From positions 1-16,732 of the forward strand of contig CAYUAI010000084.1 in NCBI GenBank assembly GCA_964442745.1: 16,732 nucleotides of DNA. The letters run 5' to 3'. The translations under genes and the position numbers were made by a program. Positions 6,090-13,820 of this stretch are shown here, piece by piece; position 1 is the first letter of the stretch; each line of letters begins with the position of its first letter. The notes below the pieces were generated by a model. The model did not search any database. It was not told the origin of the DNA and worked only from the letters and a program-made list of their open reading frames with translations. Origin of the DNA: CAYUAI01 sp964442745. GTDB lineage: Bacteria; Pseudomonadota; Gammaproteobacteria; S012-40.

Positions 6090-7979
6090 ATGAATAAACA
6101 ATATAACGCTTCTGATATTGAAGTTTTAACGGGCCTGGACCCCGTTCGCAAACGACCGGGTATGTATACGGATACCAGTCGTCCTAATCATCTCGCCCAA
6201 GAAGTGATTGACAATAGTGTGGATGAGGCCATTGCTGGGCATGCTTCGACCATCGGGGTCACTTTGCATGCCGATGGTTCAGTCTCGGTGAAAGATGATG
6301 GGCGAGGCATGCCGGTGGATCTCCACCCCGAAGAAAAAGTGCCCGGCGTGGAAGTGATTCTCACTCGTTTGCATGCCGGTGGTAAATTTTCTAATAAAAA
6401 TTACCAGTTTTCTGGTGGCTTGCATGGCGTGGGCGTGTCGGTGGTGAATGCTTTGTCGAAGTGTCTGGAAGTCAATATTCGGCGTAACGGCATTGAGTAT
6501 CATATTGCTTTTGCGCAGGGTGAGAAAACAAGCCAACTTAAAGAGGTAGCTAAAGTCGGCAAAAAAAATACCGGCACGGCAGTACGATTTTGGCCGGAAG
6601 CTAAATTTTTTGATACCGTCAAATTTTCCGTGTCTCGATTAAAGCATGTATTACGTGCCAAAGCGGTCTTGTGCCCGGGTTTGCGGGTGAGTTTTGCGGA
6701 TGAACAAAATAATGAACAACATGAATGGTATTATGAAGACGGCTTAAAGGCCTATTTGTTGGATGAATTGGCCGGTGCGACTTTATTGCCAGCCCAACCG
6801 TTTACGGAAAGTCTGAGTGGTCAGCGAGAAACGGCGGATTGGACCGTGGCTTGGTTGCCGGAGGAGGGGGATTTGGTCACGGAAAGTTATGTCAATCTGA
6901 TTCCTACGGCTTTGGGTGGTACCCATGTGAATGGCTTGCGAACGGGTTTGACGGAGGCGTTGCGAGATTTTTGCGAATTCAAAAGCTTATTGCCGCGAGG
7001 GATTAAGATTGCGCCGGATGATGTCTGGGATCGCTGTAGCTATATTCTATCTGTTAAATGTACTGAGCCGCAGTTTTCTGGCCAAACGAAAGAACGTTTA
7101 TCCTCCCGCGAATGCGCTACGTTTGTGTCCGGTGTCGTCAAAGATGCGTTTAGCCTTTGGCTGGGTCAGCATATTGATGAAGGCGAACGTATTGCAGAGT
7201 TGGCGATCAATAATGCACAAAAACGTTTAAAAGCCAGCAAAAAAGTGGTTCGTAAAAAAATAACCAGTGGTCCGGCACTGCCAGGCAAGTTAGCCGATTG
7301 TTCGTCACAAGATACCACGAGAAGTGAATTGTTTCTGGTGGAAGGCGATTCGGCGGGTGGTTCAGCGAAACAAGCCCGTGATCGGGAATTCCAGGCGGTG
7401 ATGCCACTACGCGGAAAAATATTAAATACTTGGGAAGTGGACTCGCAGCAGGTGTTGGGTTCCCAGGAAGTGCACGATATCGCGGTTGCCATTGGGGTAG
7501 ATCCGGGTTCAGATGATTTAACCGGGTTGCGCTACGGTAAAGTATGTATTTTAGCGGATGCCGATTCTGATGGTGCCCACATTGCCACGTTATTATGTGC
7601 GTTATTTGTTAGGCATTTTCGTTCTTTAGTGATGGCGGGGCATGTTTATGTGGCGATGCCACCGTTGTATCGCATTGATGTGGGGAAGCATGTATTTTAT
7701 GCCTTGGATGAAAACGAAAAGCAAAGTGTGCTTGATCGCATCAGTGCAGAAAAAATAAAAGGTAAAGTGAATGTGCAACGCTTTAAAGGGTTGGGGGAAA
7801 TGAATCCCCTCCAGTTGCGAGAAACTAGTGTGGCACCGGATACCCGTCGGCTGGTGCAAATGACCCTGATGGCGGGTGATGAAACCCATGCGATGATGGA
7901 TATGCTGTTAGCAAAAAAACGGGCGGCAGACCGGCGGAGTTGGTTAGAAAGTAAAGGTAACTTGGCAGACATTCACTAA
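6090..7979 (+). CDS. parE: DNA topoisomerase IV subunit B
   Basis: The 629-residue ATPase subunit of topoisomerase IV, which decatenates daughter chromosomes with ParC; E. coli ParE is 630 residues. The opening (YNASDIEVLTGLDPVRKRPG) and the ending (MMDMLLAKKRAADRR) match ParE rather than GyrB. The GHKL ATP site shows Asn42 (VIDNSVDEA), Asp70-Gly71 (DDGRGMP) and the GGLHGVGVSVVNALS glycine loop at about 109-123. The transducer has the QTKERLSSRECA lysine loop. The TOPRIM metal site has Glu418 in EGDSAGGSAKQ and Asp490, Asp492, Asp494 in DADSDG. The start is ATG 6090 by homology; the ribosome site is weak. The stop TAA shares its last base with the parC start, which points to translational coupling and equal subunit supply. 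Nothing looks broken. Confidence 0.98.
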   Translation: MNKQYNASDIEVLTGLDPVRKRPGMYTDTSRPNHLAQEVIDNSVDEAIAGHASTIGVTLHADGSVSVKDDGRGMPVDLHPEEKVPGVEVILTRLHAGGKFSNKNYQFSGGLHGVGVSVVNALSKCLEVNIRRNGIEYHIAFAQGEKTSQLKEVAKVGKKNTGTAVRFWPEAKFFDTVKFSVSRLKHVLRAKAVLCPGLRVSFADEQNNEQHEWYYEDGLKAYLLDELAGATLLPAQPFTESLSGQRETADWTVAWLPEEGDLVTESYVNLIPTALGGTHVNGLRTGLTEALRDFCEFKSLLPRGIKIAPDDVWDRCSYILSVKCTEPQFSGQTKERLSSRECATFVSGVVKDAFSLWLGQHIDEGERIAELAINNAQKRLKASKKVVRKKITSGPALPGKLADCSSQDTTRSELFLVEGDSAGGSAKQARDREFQAVMPLRGKILNTWEVDSQQVLGSQEVHDIAVAIGVDPGSDDLTGLRYGKVCILADADSDGAHIATLLCALFVRHFRSLVMAGHVYVAMPPLYRIDVGKHVFYALDENEKQSVLDRISAEKIKGKVNVQRFKGLGEMNPLQLRETSVAPDTRRLVQMTLMAGDETHAMMDMLLAKKRAADRRSWLESKGNLADIH

Positions 7980-10225
7980 TGATAGACGATATCGCTTATA
8001 AAGAAGATGGGACGGAATACATGCCGTTGCATGTGTTCACCGAAAAAGCTTATTTAGATTACTCCATGTATGTTATCCTGGATAGAGCATTGCCGCATCT
8101 TGGTGATGGCTTGAAGCCCGTGCAGCGGCGGATTGTTTACGCCATGTCTGAATTAGGTCTACGGGTTTCCAATAAACATAAAAAATCAGCGCGTACCATT
8201 GGCGATGTGTTAGGTAAATATCATCCTCACGGTGACTCGGCCTGTTATGAAGCCATGGTGTTAATGGCGCAACCGTTTTCTTATCGTTATCCTTTGATAG
8301 ATGGGCAAGGCAACTGGGGTTCCTCGGACGATCCCAAATCATTTGCTGCGATGCGATATACGGAAGCGCGACTGGCTGGTTTTGCCAATTTATTATTGGC
8401 GGAAGTGGGGCAGGGCACCGTGGATTGGGTGCCGAATTTTGATGGTACCTTAGACGAGCCCATGGTATTGCCGGCTCGCATTCCGATGGTGTTATTAAAT
8501 GGCACGACCGGGATTGCGGTCGGCATGGCGACGGATATTCCACCGCATAATGTGCGCGAAGTCGTGGCCGCTTGTATTCATCTGCTGGATCACCCCCAGG
8601 CCACGTTAGATGATTTAATGGCGTATGTTAAGGGGCCGGACTATCCGACCGATGCGGAAATTATTAGCCCGGTTGAGGACATCCATAAAATTTATCGAAC
8701 TGGCCACGGTTCGGTGCGCATGCGTGCCAAGTACGAGCAGGAAGAGGGGGATATTATTATCTCTGCCTTGCCTTATCAAACCTCTGGCTCAAAAATTCTA
8801 GAGCAGATTGCGGCGCAGATGAACGCTAAAAAATTACCGATGATTGAAGATTTGCGTGACGAATCGGATCATGAAAATCCGACCCGGCTGGTGATTGTGC
8901 CACGTAGTCGAAGCCAGGTGGAAAACCTGATGGCACATTTGTTTGCCTCGACGGATTTGGAGCGCAGCTATCGGGTTAACATGAATGTGATTGGCATTGA
9001 TGGACGCCCGCAGGTAAAAAATTTGTTGACCATATTGTCGGAGTGGTTAACGTTTCGTACCGATGTGGTCACTCGTCGCTTACGATATCGACTCGATAAA
9101 GTATTAGATCGCTTACATATCTTAGCCGGTTTGTTGATTGCCTATTTGAATATTGATGAAGTTATTCACATTATTCGTACGGAAGATCATCCTAAAAGTG
9201 CTCTAATGACACATTTTGAGCTGACAGAACGCCAGTCGGAAGCGATTTTAGAATTGAAATTGCGACATTTAGCCAAACTTGAAGAAATCAGCATTAAAGG
9301 TGAGCAGCAAGCCTTAGCGAAAGAACGCGATAGTCTGGAAAAAATTCTGAATTCCAGTCGGCGTTTAAAAAGCTTAATACGCAAAGAATTAGAAAAAGAT
9401 GCCAAAGAATTTGGGGATGATCGCCGTTCACCGATGGTGTCAAGAGCGGCTGCCCAAGCGATCGATCCGGTCGTCTTATTGCCGGCAGATCCTATGACAA
9501 TTATTTTGTCAAATAAAGGTTGGGTGAGATCGGCTAAAGGTCATGACGTTGATCCGGCGGCATTATCTTATAAGTCTGGGGATGGTTTTTTAGCGTGTGC
9601 GCATGGCCGTAGTAATCAATCTGCCTTATTTTTAGATTCAACGGGACGTTGTTATACTTTACCTATTCATCATTTGCCTTCTGCACGGGGGCATGGCGAA
9701 CCGGTTAGCGGTCGATTAAAGCCGCCCAATGGGGCGACTTTTCAAGCGGTGTTGTGTGGCAAGGAAGAGGATCGTTATTTGCTCAGTACTGACGCTGGGT
9801 TTGGTTTCATCGCTAAAATTACCGATCTGATGACGCGTAATAAGGCGGGCAAAGTCGTTGTTAATATGCCAAAAGGGGCAACGTTGCTGACTCCCTTATT
9901 GGTTGAAGACCCTGAAACTGAATGGGTGGCGGTGGCTTCAAATTTAGGGCACTTGATTGTATTTTCATTAAGTGAAATTCCTGAATTACCAAAAGGGAAG
10001 GGCGTCAAGTTAATGAATATCCCGGCGGCTAAGGCGGCAAGCATGGAAGAATATGTGGCCGGCATTGCGATTCTCCCTTGTGATGGGGTGTTAAAGGTCT
10101 TGGCCGGTCAACGGCAGCGAGTATTGAAAGGCGCTGATCTCGATCATTATCTGAATGAGCGAGGTCGTCGAGGATTAAAACTACCGCGTGGTTTTCAGAA
10201 AGTGGATCAATTGTTGGTGAAATAA
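7979..10225 (+). CDS. parC: DNA topoisomerase IV subunit A
   Basis: The 748-residue DNA-cleaving subunit of topoisomerase IV (E. coli ParC about 752). The catalytic Tyr127 sits in AAMRYTEAR. The winged-helix region has GDGLKPVQRRIVYAMSELGL and GKYHPHGDSACYEAM. The quinolone-determining positions are Ser87 and Glu91, as in drug-sensitive E. coli ParC (Ser80, Glu84), so no target resistance is predicted here. The coiled-coil and gate region around 430-470 carries EAILELKLRHLAKLE. The C-terminal beta-pinwheel (about 495-740) is of ParC type, with GWVRSAKGHD and RGRRGLKLPRG. ATG 7979 overlaps the parE TAA by one base (TAATG). No clear terminator follows; a 7-bp GTGAAAT/ATTTCAC pairing across the stop has no T-run. 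Confidence 0.98.
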   Translation: MIDDIAYKEDGTEYMPLHVFTEKAYLDYSMYVILDRALPHLGDGLKPVQRRIVYAMSELGLRVSNKHKKSARTIGDVLGKYHPHGDSACYEAMVLMAQPFSYRYPLIDGQGNWGSSDDPKSFAAMRYTEARLAGFANLLLAEVGQGTVDWVPNFDGTLDEPMVLPARIPMVLLNGTTGIAVGMATDIPPHNVREVVAACIHLLDHPQATLDDLMAYVKGPDYPTDAEIISPVEDIHKIYRTGHGSVRMRAKYEQEEGDIIISALPYQTSGSKILEQIAAQMNAKKLPMIEDLRDESDHENPTRLVIVPRSRSQVENLMAHLFASTDLERSYRVNMNVIGIDGRPQVKNLLTILSEWLTFRTDVVTRRLRYRLDKVLDRLHILAGLLIAYLNIDEVIHIIRTEDHPKSALMTHFELTERQSEAILELKLRHLAKLEEISIKGEQQALAKERDSLEKILNSSRRLKSLIRKELEKDAKEFGDDRRSPMVSRAAAQAIDPVVLLPADPMTIILSNKGWVRSAKGHDVDPAALSYKSGDGFLACAHGRSNQSALFLDSTGRCYTLPIHHLPSARGHGEPVSGRLKPPNGATFQAVLCGKEEDRYLLSTDAGFGFIAKITDLMTRNKAGKVVVNMPKGATLLTPLLVEDPETEWVAVASNLGHLIVFSLSEIPELPKGKGVKLMNIPAAKAASMEEYVAGIAILPCDGVLKVLAGQRQRVLKGADLDHYLNERGRRGLKLPRGFQKVDQLLVK

Positions 10226-10888
10226 AAATAACGACGAGATTTGATTTCACAAGGATTTTCTGAACGAGGATTTGTCGAGCGAAAAAAAAATCAGTCTGGG
10301 AGGCGGGTCTCAAGCGAGATCACAAAACCTGGCTGCAAATGTCGGTTTTAATGTTAGCCCTATGAATCACGTGTCAACAGCATGCCGCCGTTGGTTATTT
10401 GGCTTGCGTGGCGGAGGAAAAAAAGCTATCTTTATGGTTGAGGAAAGTTATTAAAATAAAAAAAACCTTTGTTAGTTTGTAGTTATTGCGTACGGAAAAC
10501 TGATTCAAACTGCGAACTGGCTTTATCCAAGTGGGGGGTGCGTCTTATCCTTAGCGAAGAGAGAAACGTTTAGATCTTAGTTTTCGCGATGGTTTGCTGT
10601 ATAAACGTTGTGTGAAATTTCGATTCGTTTGTCTCGAGGCGCTTAGTATAAGAAGTTGCATGGGAGAGCAGATGCCTTTGATCCTAACATCAACGAATAT
10701 TTTGTTACGTTGCAAGGTATCGCTGGCAATAATAATATCGTATTAAATTAACACGTTATTCCAGGTTAATTAAAATACATCCAAGGAGTCTTCCGCTTCA
10801 CCGATTCCACCCCCATTTGCTTAAAGCTTATGTCTTTCATTTTTACATCGAGTGGTGATACTTGATGTCGTGTGGGGAAAATAAGAAT
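10226..10888. other. 663-bp gap without a convincing gene, upstream of PKD copy 1
   Basis: No reading frame here looks real. The longest, TTG 10272 to TAA 10454 (60 codons), has no properly spaced ribosome site and a low-complexity Gly/Lys/Arg-rich product. The stretch is A/T-rich in parts, with runs of A at 10281-10289 and 10458-10465. A good AAGGAG at 10783-10788 is followed by no start codon within usable distance. The only regulatory candidate is the promoter at 10710-10738. No similarity to the gap before PKD copy 2 (13505-13820) is visible, so the homogenised block between the copies does not include upstream DNA. Confidence 0.5.
10710..10738 (+). promoter_or_regulatory. Candidate promoter for PKD lipoprotein copy 1
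   Basis: TTGCAA (10710-10715, 4 of 6) and TAATAT (10733-10738, 4 of 6) are spaced by exactly 17 bp in A/T-rich DNA. This would give a leader of about 145 bases before ATG 10889. It is the best pair I could find in the gap, but matches this good occur by chance in such sequence. Confidence 0.3.
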
Positions 10889-13504
10889 ATGGCAATACCC
10901 GATGGAAATTTAAAAACCAATCAACCAATAATACCACTCTATTTTTTTCATCTTTTTATTATTTTTTTTACGGTTCTTTTGGTGCTGATGGGTTGTTCAG
11001 AAAGTCTCCCTGTCAAAGCCACCACCACCGATCAAATCTCGCAAGCCAACTGGAATGATAATACGCAGGTATTATCGATTACTGGTAAAGCCACCGGTGA
11101 GCAATCGTCTTTAACCGTCACTAACGATGTGACCAATGAAAAAGTCGGTGTGGCTTCTGTACAAAAAGACAAAACCTGGCAAGTAATATTGAGCAAACCG
11201 GCGATGGTACCTTGCAGTGTAGGGTTATCTGACGGTGGCGGTGCAGTGAACGTGGCCAATGCCCCGACCCATTGCAATCAGCTGACACGTGAGAGTATTG
11301 ATGTCAATTTGGGGCGTTCGGTGACGCAGTCGGTGTATCCGGAAGGTACGATTACCTCACCGGCGAATGATATGACCGTTGCACCGGGCGGGGTGATTGA
11401 GTTTGCTGCACTGGGTTCTGAATCAGGTTTGAGGTATCAATGGGAGATTAGCTCGGGCGCGTTTAACTACAGCAGCAAAGCGCAAAATCCTGGATTTTTA
11501 AAATTTAGCCAACCCGGAAACTATCGAGTGCAGCTCACGGTGAGCAATACCTTAGGTATTAAAGACCTCATGGCAGAACAGCGCCTGATCAAGGTGGTTC
11601 AAGCGGGTGCTAACCGAGTATTAGTGATTGCCCCGGTCGCTTCGATTATTGAACCAGCGAGTGATCTTAGTGTTAATGTGGGGGATATGGTGGCTTTTGC
11701 TGGCAGTGCCACCGATCCGGATGATACCGGTTTATTGGCTTTTTCCTGGGATTTTAATGGGGTGGTGCCTAATTCCACCGTTCAAAACCCTGGCAATATT
11801 ACTTTTAATAAAGCCGGTGTGTATGTCATTAGTTTAACGGCGACCGATGGGGCGAGCATGGTTAGTGAGAATCCGGCACAAGTCACCATTACGGTGGCCG
11901 ATAGTGATGCCAATCAGGCGCCGAGTGGGTTAATTATGAGACCGGCGACCGATGTGACGGTGGTGATAGGCGATAGCGTTGATTTTGTGGGAGGTGGTAT
12001 CGATCCCGATGGTGATTTGTTGGCATATTCGTGGGATTTTGCAGGTCTGCCGGAGGTGGTTGCTGATACCGCAGATCCTGGCATTGTTGTATTTCCCAAT
12101 ACCGGTGTTTTTCAAGTGGTGTTAACGGTCACCGATGCATTGGGTTTGGCTGATCCCAATCCCCCCAGGCGTACCGTGACGGTGATGGGTACCTCTCCCG
12201 AAAATAGCGATTTTCCGACGGCAACTATTTTAGAGCCCGCAGAAGATATGACTATTTTGGTGGGTGAAAGCGTTGTTTTCAATGGTGAGGCGGCTAGCCC
12301 CGAGGGTGCTAATGATCCCGTGACGGTCGAATGGTCAATGATGGGACCTGATCCTGCCGAAGACCCTGTGGTTTTTTCAACCGACGTCATGCCTGGGGAA
12401 ATTCCTTTTGATATGGCCGGCGAATATACCATTACTTTCGCTGCGACGGATGCGGCCGGGCAAACTAATCAGACACCCGCTGAAGTAGTGATCACAGTGA
12501 ATGATTCGCCGCCGGCTAATGATCCGCCACCCGATGAACTCAATGGGATCATTGTGTCACCGGATGGAGATGTTTCTATCAAAGTGGGAAGCACCATTGA
12601 TTTTGTGGGTGATGGTATTGATCCGTTAGGCGATGGCCTAATTTACGATTGGACTTTCGGTGATCCTGAGATTGCTGACGTATTAGATATGCAAAATCCT
12701 TCCGCTACCTTTAATACCGAAGGTGAGTTCGAAGTGACGCTGACCGTGACCGATGCGGAAGGTACCGTGGATAGTACGCTCGCCACCCTCATGGTCAGCG
12801 TTGAACCATCCGGTGCAGAGAGTGTGATTGATTCACCCAAAACCGATATGACCATTGTCACAGGTGATCAAATTACCTTTGAAGGGGATGCTGCTGGGGT
12901 TGATCCGCTTAGCTTTGCTTGGACCACCGGTGATCCGGATCTTGATGCCACCGTTGCTGATTTAACGGCAGAGGAAATCACCGTTGTCTTTGAGATGGTA
13001 GGTGTCTATACCGTTGAATTGACGGTGACTGATGCTAATGGTGTGGATTTTTCACCGGCCAGTGTGGTGATAACCGTGGAAGATGCGGCATCACCACCGC
13101 CGCCTGCTGAGCCACCGGTTGCACCCGTGCCAGATCCTACGGCGCCAGCCGATCCACCACCAGCGGCAGCGGACCCGGCGGTGCCACCACCACCGACCCC
13201 AGGGGGGATTATTGAAGCACCGGCAGATGATATGACGATTGGAGTGGGGGAGGCGGTGGAGTTTATTGGCTCTGGAACCGATCCCGATGGAGAAGACCTG
13301 GCTTTTCAATGGCAGTTTGATGAGGCAGCGCCTGATTCTTCCGCCCAAAGCCCAGGATTAGTGACGTTTGATCAAGTGGGTTCATTTGAGGTGATGCTGA
13401 CGGTAACCAACGAGCTGGGTTTAGTGGATCCTGATCCGCCAGCAGTCACCATCACGGTTGAGGCCGTGGCACCTGCCCCAGCATCCGTAGCGGTGAACGA
13501 TTAA
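10889..13504 (+). CDS. Large lipoprotein with seven PKD-like domains (copy 1)
   Basis: An 871-residue exported lipoprotein. ATG 10889 is preferred over ATG 10865 and TTG 10862: GGGGAA lies eight bases upstream, and the start M-x-x-x-D-G-N then aligns with copy 2. A hydrophobic stretch (about 15-34) ends in the lipobox VLMGC, with Cys36 followed by Ser, which fits outer-membrane sorting. Residues about 42-129 form an Ig-like domain with Cys109 and Cys129, a likely disulfide (MVPCSVGL, NAPTHC). Seven PKD-like repeats of about 85 residues follow at roughly 155-236, 251-336, 347-432, 446-537, 553-638, 645-730 and 773-857. Each has a pattern like P-x-x-D-x-T-x-x-x-G, a W-D-F or W-x-F strand and an L-T-V-T-D end strand. 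The classical GDG turn after WDF is absent. A Pro/Ala-rich linker (731-772) precedes the last domain, like a hinge. No protease, glycosidase or other catalytic domain is seen. A surface scaffold or adhesin is the likeliest role. Confidence 0.88.
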   Translation: MAIPDGNLKTNQPIIPLYFFHLFIIFFTVLLVLMGCSESLPVKATTTDQISQANWNDNTQVLSITGKATGEQSSLTVTNDVTNEKVGVASVQKDKTWQVILSKPAMVPCSVGLSDGGGAVNVANAPTHCNQLTRESIDVNLGRSVTQSVYPEGTITSPANDMTVAPGGVIEFAALGSESGLRYQWEISSGAFNYSSKAQNPGFLKFSQPGNYRVQLTVSNTLGIKDLMAEQRLIKVVQAGANRVLVIAPVASIIEPASDLSVNVGDMVAFAGSATDPDDTGLLAFSWDFNGVVPNSTVQNPGNITFNKAGVYVISLTATDGASMVSENPAQVTITVADSDANQAPSGLIMRPATDVTVVIGDSVDFVGGGIDPDGDLLAYSWDFAGLPEVVADTADPGIVVFPNTGVFQVVLTVTDALGLADPNPPRRTVTVMGTSPENSDFPTATILEPAEDMTILVGESVVFNGEAASPEGANDPVTVEWSMMGPDPAEDPVVFSTDVMPGEIPFDMAGEYTITFAATDAAGQTNQTPAEVVITVNDSPPANDPPPDELNGIIVSPDGDVSIKVGSTIDFVGDGIDPLGDGLIYDWTFGDPEIADVLDMQNPSATFNTEGEFEVTLTVTDAEGTVDSTLATLMVSVEPSGAESVIDSPKTDMTIVTGDQITFEGDAAGVDPLSFAWTTGDPDLDATVADLTAEEITVVFEMVGVYTVELTVTDANGVDFSPASVVITVEDAASPPPPAEPPVAPVPDPTAPADPPPAAADPAVPPPPTPGGIIEAPADDMTIGVGEAVEFIGSGTDPDGEDLAFQWQFDEAAPDSSAQSPGLVTFDQVGSFEVMLTVTNELGLVDPDPPAVTITVEAVAPAPASVAVND
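11012..12767 (+). repeat. Copy A of a 1,756-bp near-perfect direct repeat shared by the two PKD genes
   Basis: This stretch reappears at 13938-15693 with a constant offset of 2,926 bp. Protein from VKATTTDQ to VTDAEGT is identical, and the reading frames I compared on other frames and the opposite strand are identical too, so the identity is at base level. At the left edge three bases differ (CCT against TTC, 11009-11011), preceded by 35 further matching bases. At the right edge the first mismatch is T12768 against A15694, after which silent and replacement changes come every few codons. I compared line by line by eye, so a stray mismatch inside could have escaped me. Confidence 0.93.
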
Positions 13505-13523
13505 CGTTAAAAATATATCGATT

Positions 13524-13549
13524 CGTCCCCAGGCTTCTGCGTGGGGGCG
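13524..13549 (+). terminator. G/C-rich hairpin after PKD copy 1
   Basis: CGTCCCCA (13524-13531) pairs with TGGGGGCG (13542-13549) with one G-U pair and a 10-base loop, 20 bases after the stop. Only TAGATTT follows rather than a real T-run, so it may stabilise the mRNA end or be a weak terminator. Confidence 0.42.
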
Positions 13550-13707
13550 TAGATTTGGGTTAACAGGCGGCTGATAGTGAATTTATCATTACTAAGTGCT
13601 GATAGATTTGGCAGCGAGTAACCCAACCATAGCAATTGGGTATCTAGATATCTATGGTGCTATGGATTTAGGTGTTGAGAGTCTATGGGTTTTTACTCTG
13701 GCAAGGT

Positions 13708-13740
13708 ATAACAATCATTCATGATAAGTATGATTGTTAT
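13708..13740. repeat. 11-bp inverted repeat upstream of PKD copy 2
   Basis: ATAACAATCAT (13708-13718) and ATGATTGTTAT (13730-13740) are perfect complements around an 11-base spacer. The centres of the arms are 22 bp apart, about two helical turns, which would suit a dimeric repressor or activator. As RNA it would be an A/U-rich hairpin without a T-run. It lies 80 bp before the start of copy 2. Confidence 0.5.
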
Positions 13741-13754
13741 TGATTTCCTGATTA

Positions 13755-13785
13755 GGGATAGGGCATTTATTGCATTACCCATTCC
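13755..13785. mobile_element. 31-bp relic resembling fused ends of the MITE-like element
   Basis: GGGATAGGGC (13755-13764) resembles the left tip of the element at 2806, and ATTTATTGCATTACCCATTCC (13765-13785) resembles its right tip: ATTGC and CCCATTCC are exact, with several substitutions between. TTA flanks both sides (13752-13754 and 13786-13788), as at the full-length element. This looks like a copy that lost its interior, or a minimal related palindrome. The match is short, so chance cannot be excluded. Confidence 0.42.
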
Positions 13786-13820
13786 TTAGAACAGGATATT
13801 ATATTTTCAAGGTAAGGGAT

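Larger units (their letters stand above)
13505..13820. other. 316-bp gap between the two PKD genes
   Basis: No gene is seen here. It holds, in order, the hairpin at 13524-13549, a set of short CCATAG/CTATGG pairings at 13626-13666, an 11-bp inverted repeat at 13708-13740 and a short relic resembling the MITE ends at 13755-13785. I could not find a convincing -35/-10 pair, so copy 2 may depend on read-through or on an unusual promoter. Confidence 0.5.

Noticed and set aside
10217..10250. GTGAAAT/ATTTCAC pairing at the parC stop as a terminator
   Set aside because: Only 7 bp, A/T-rich, with a 20-base loop and no T-run.
10272..10454. 60-codon frame after parC starting at TTG
   Set aside because: No properly spaced ribosome site, TTG start, low-complexity composition and no recognisable family; the surrounding gap looks non-coding.
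10865..13504. Upstream starts of PKD copy 1 (TTG 10862, ATG 10865)
   Set aside because: ATG 10889 has a better-placed ribosome site and aligns with the start of copy 2.
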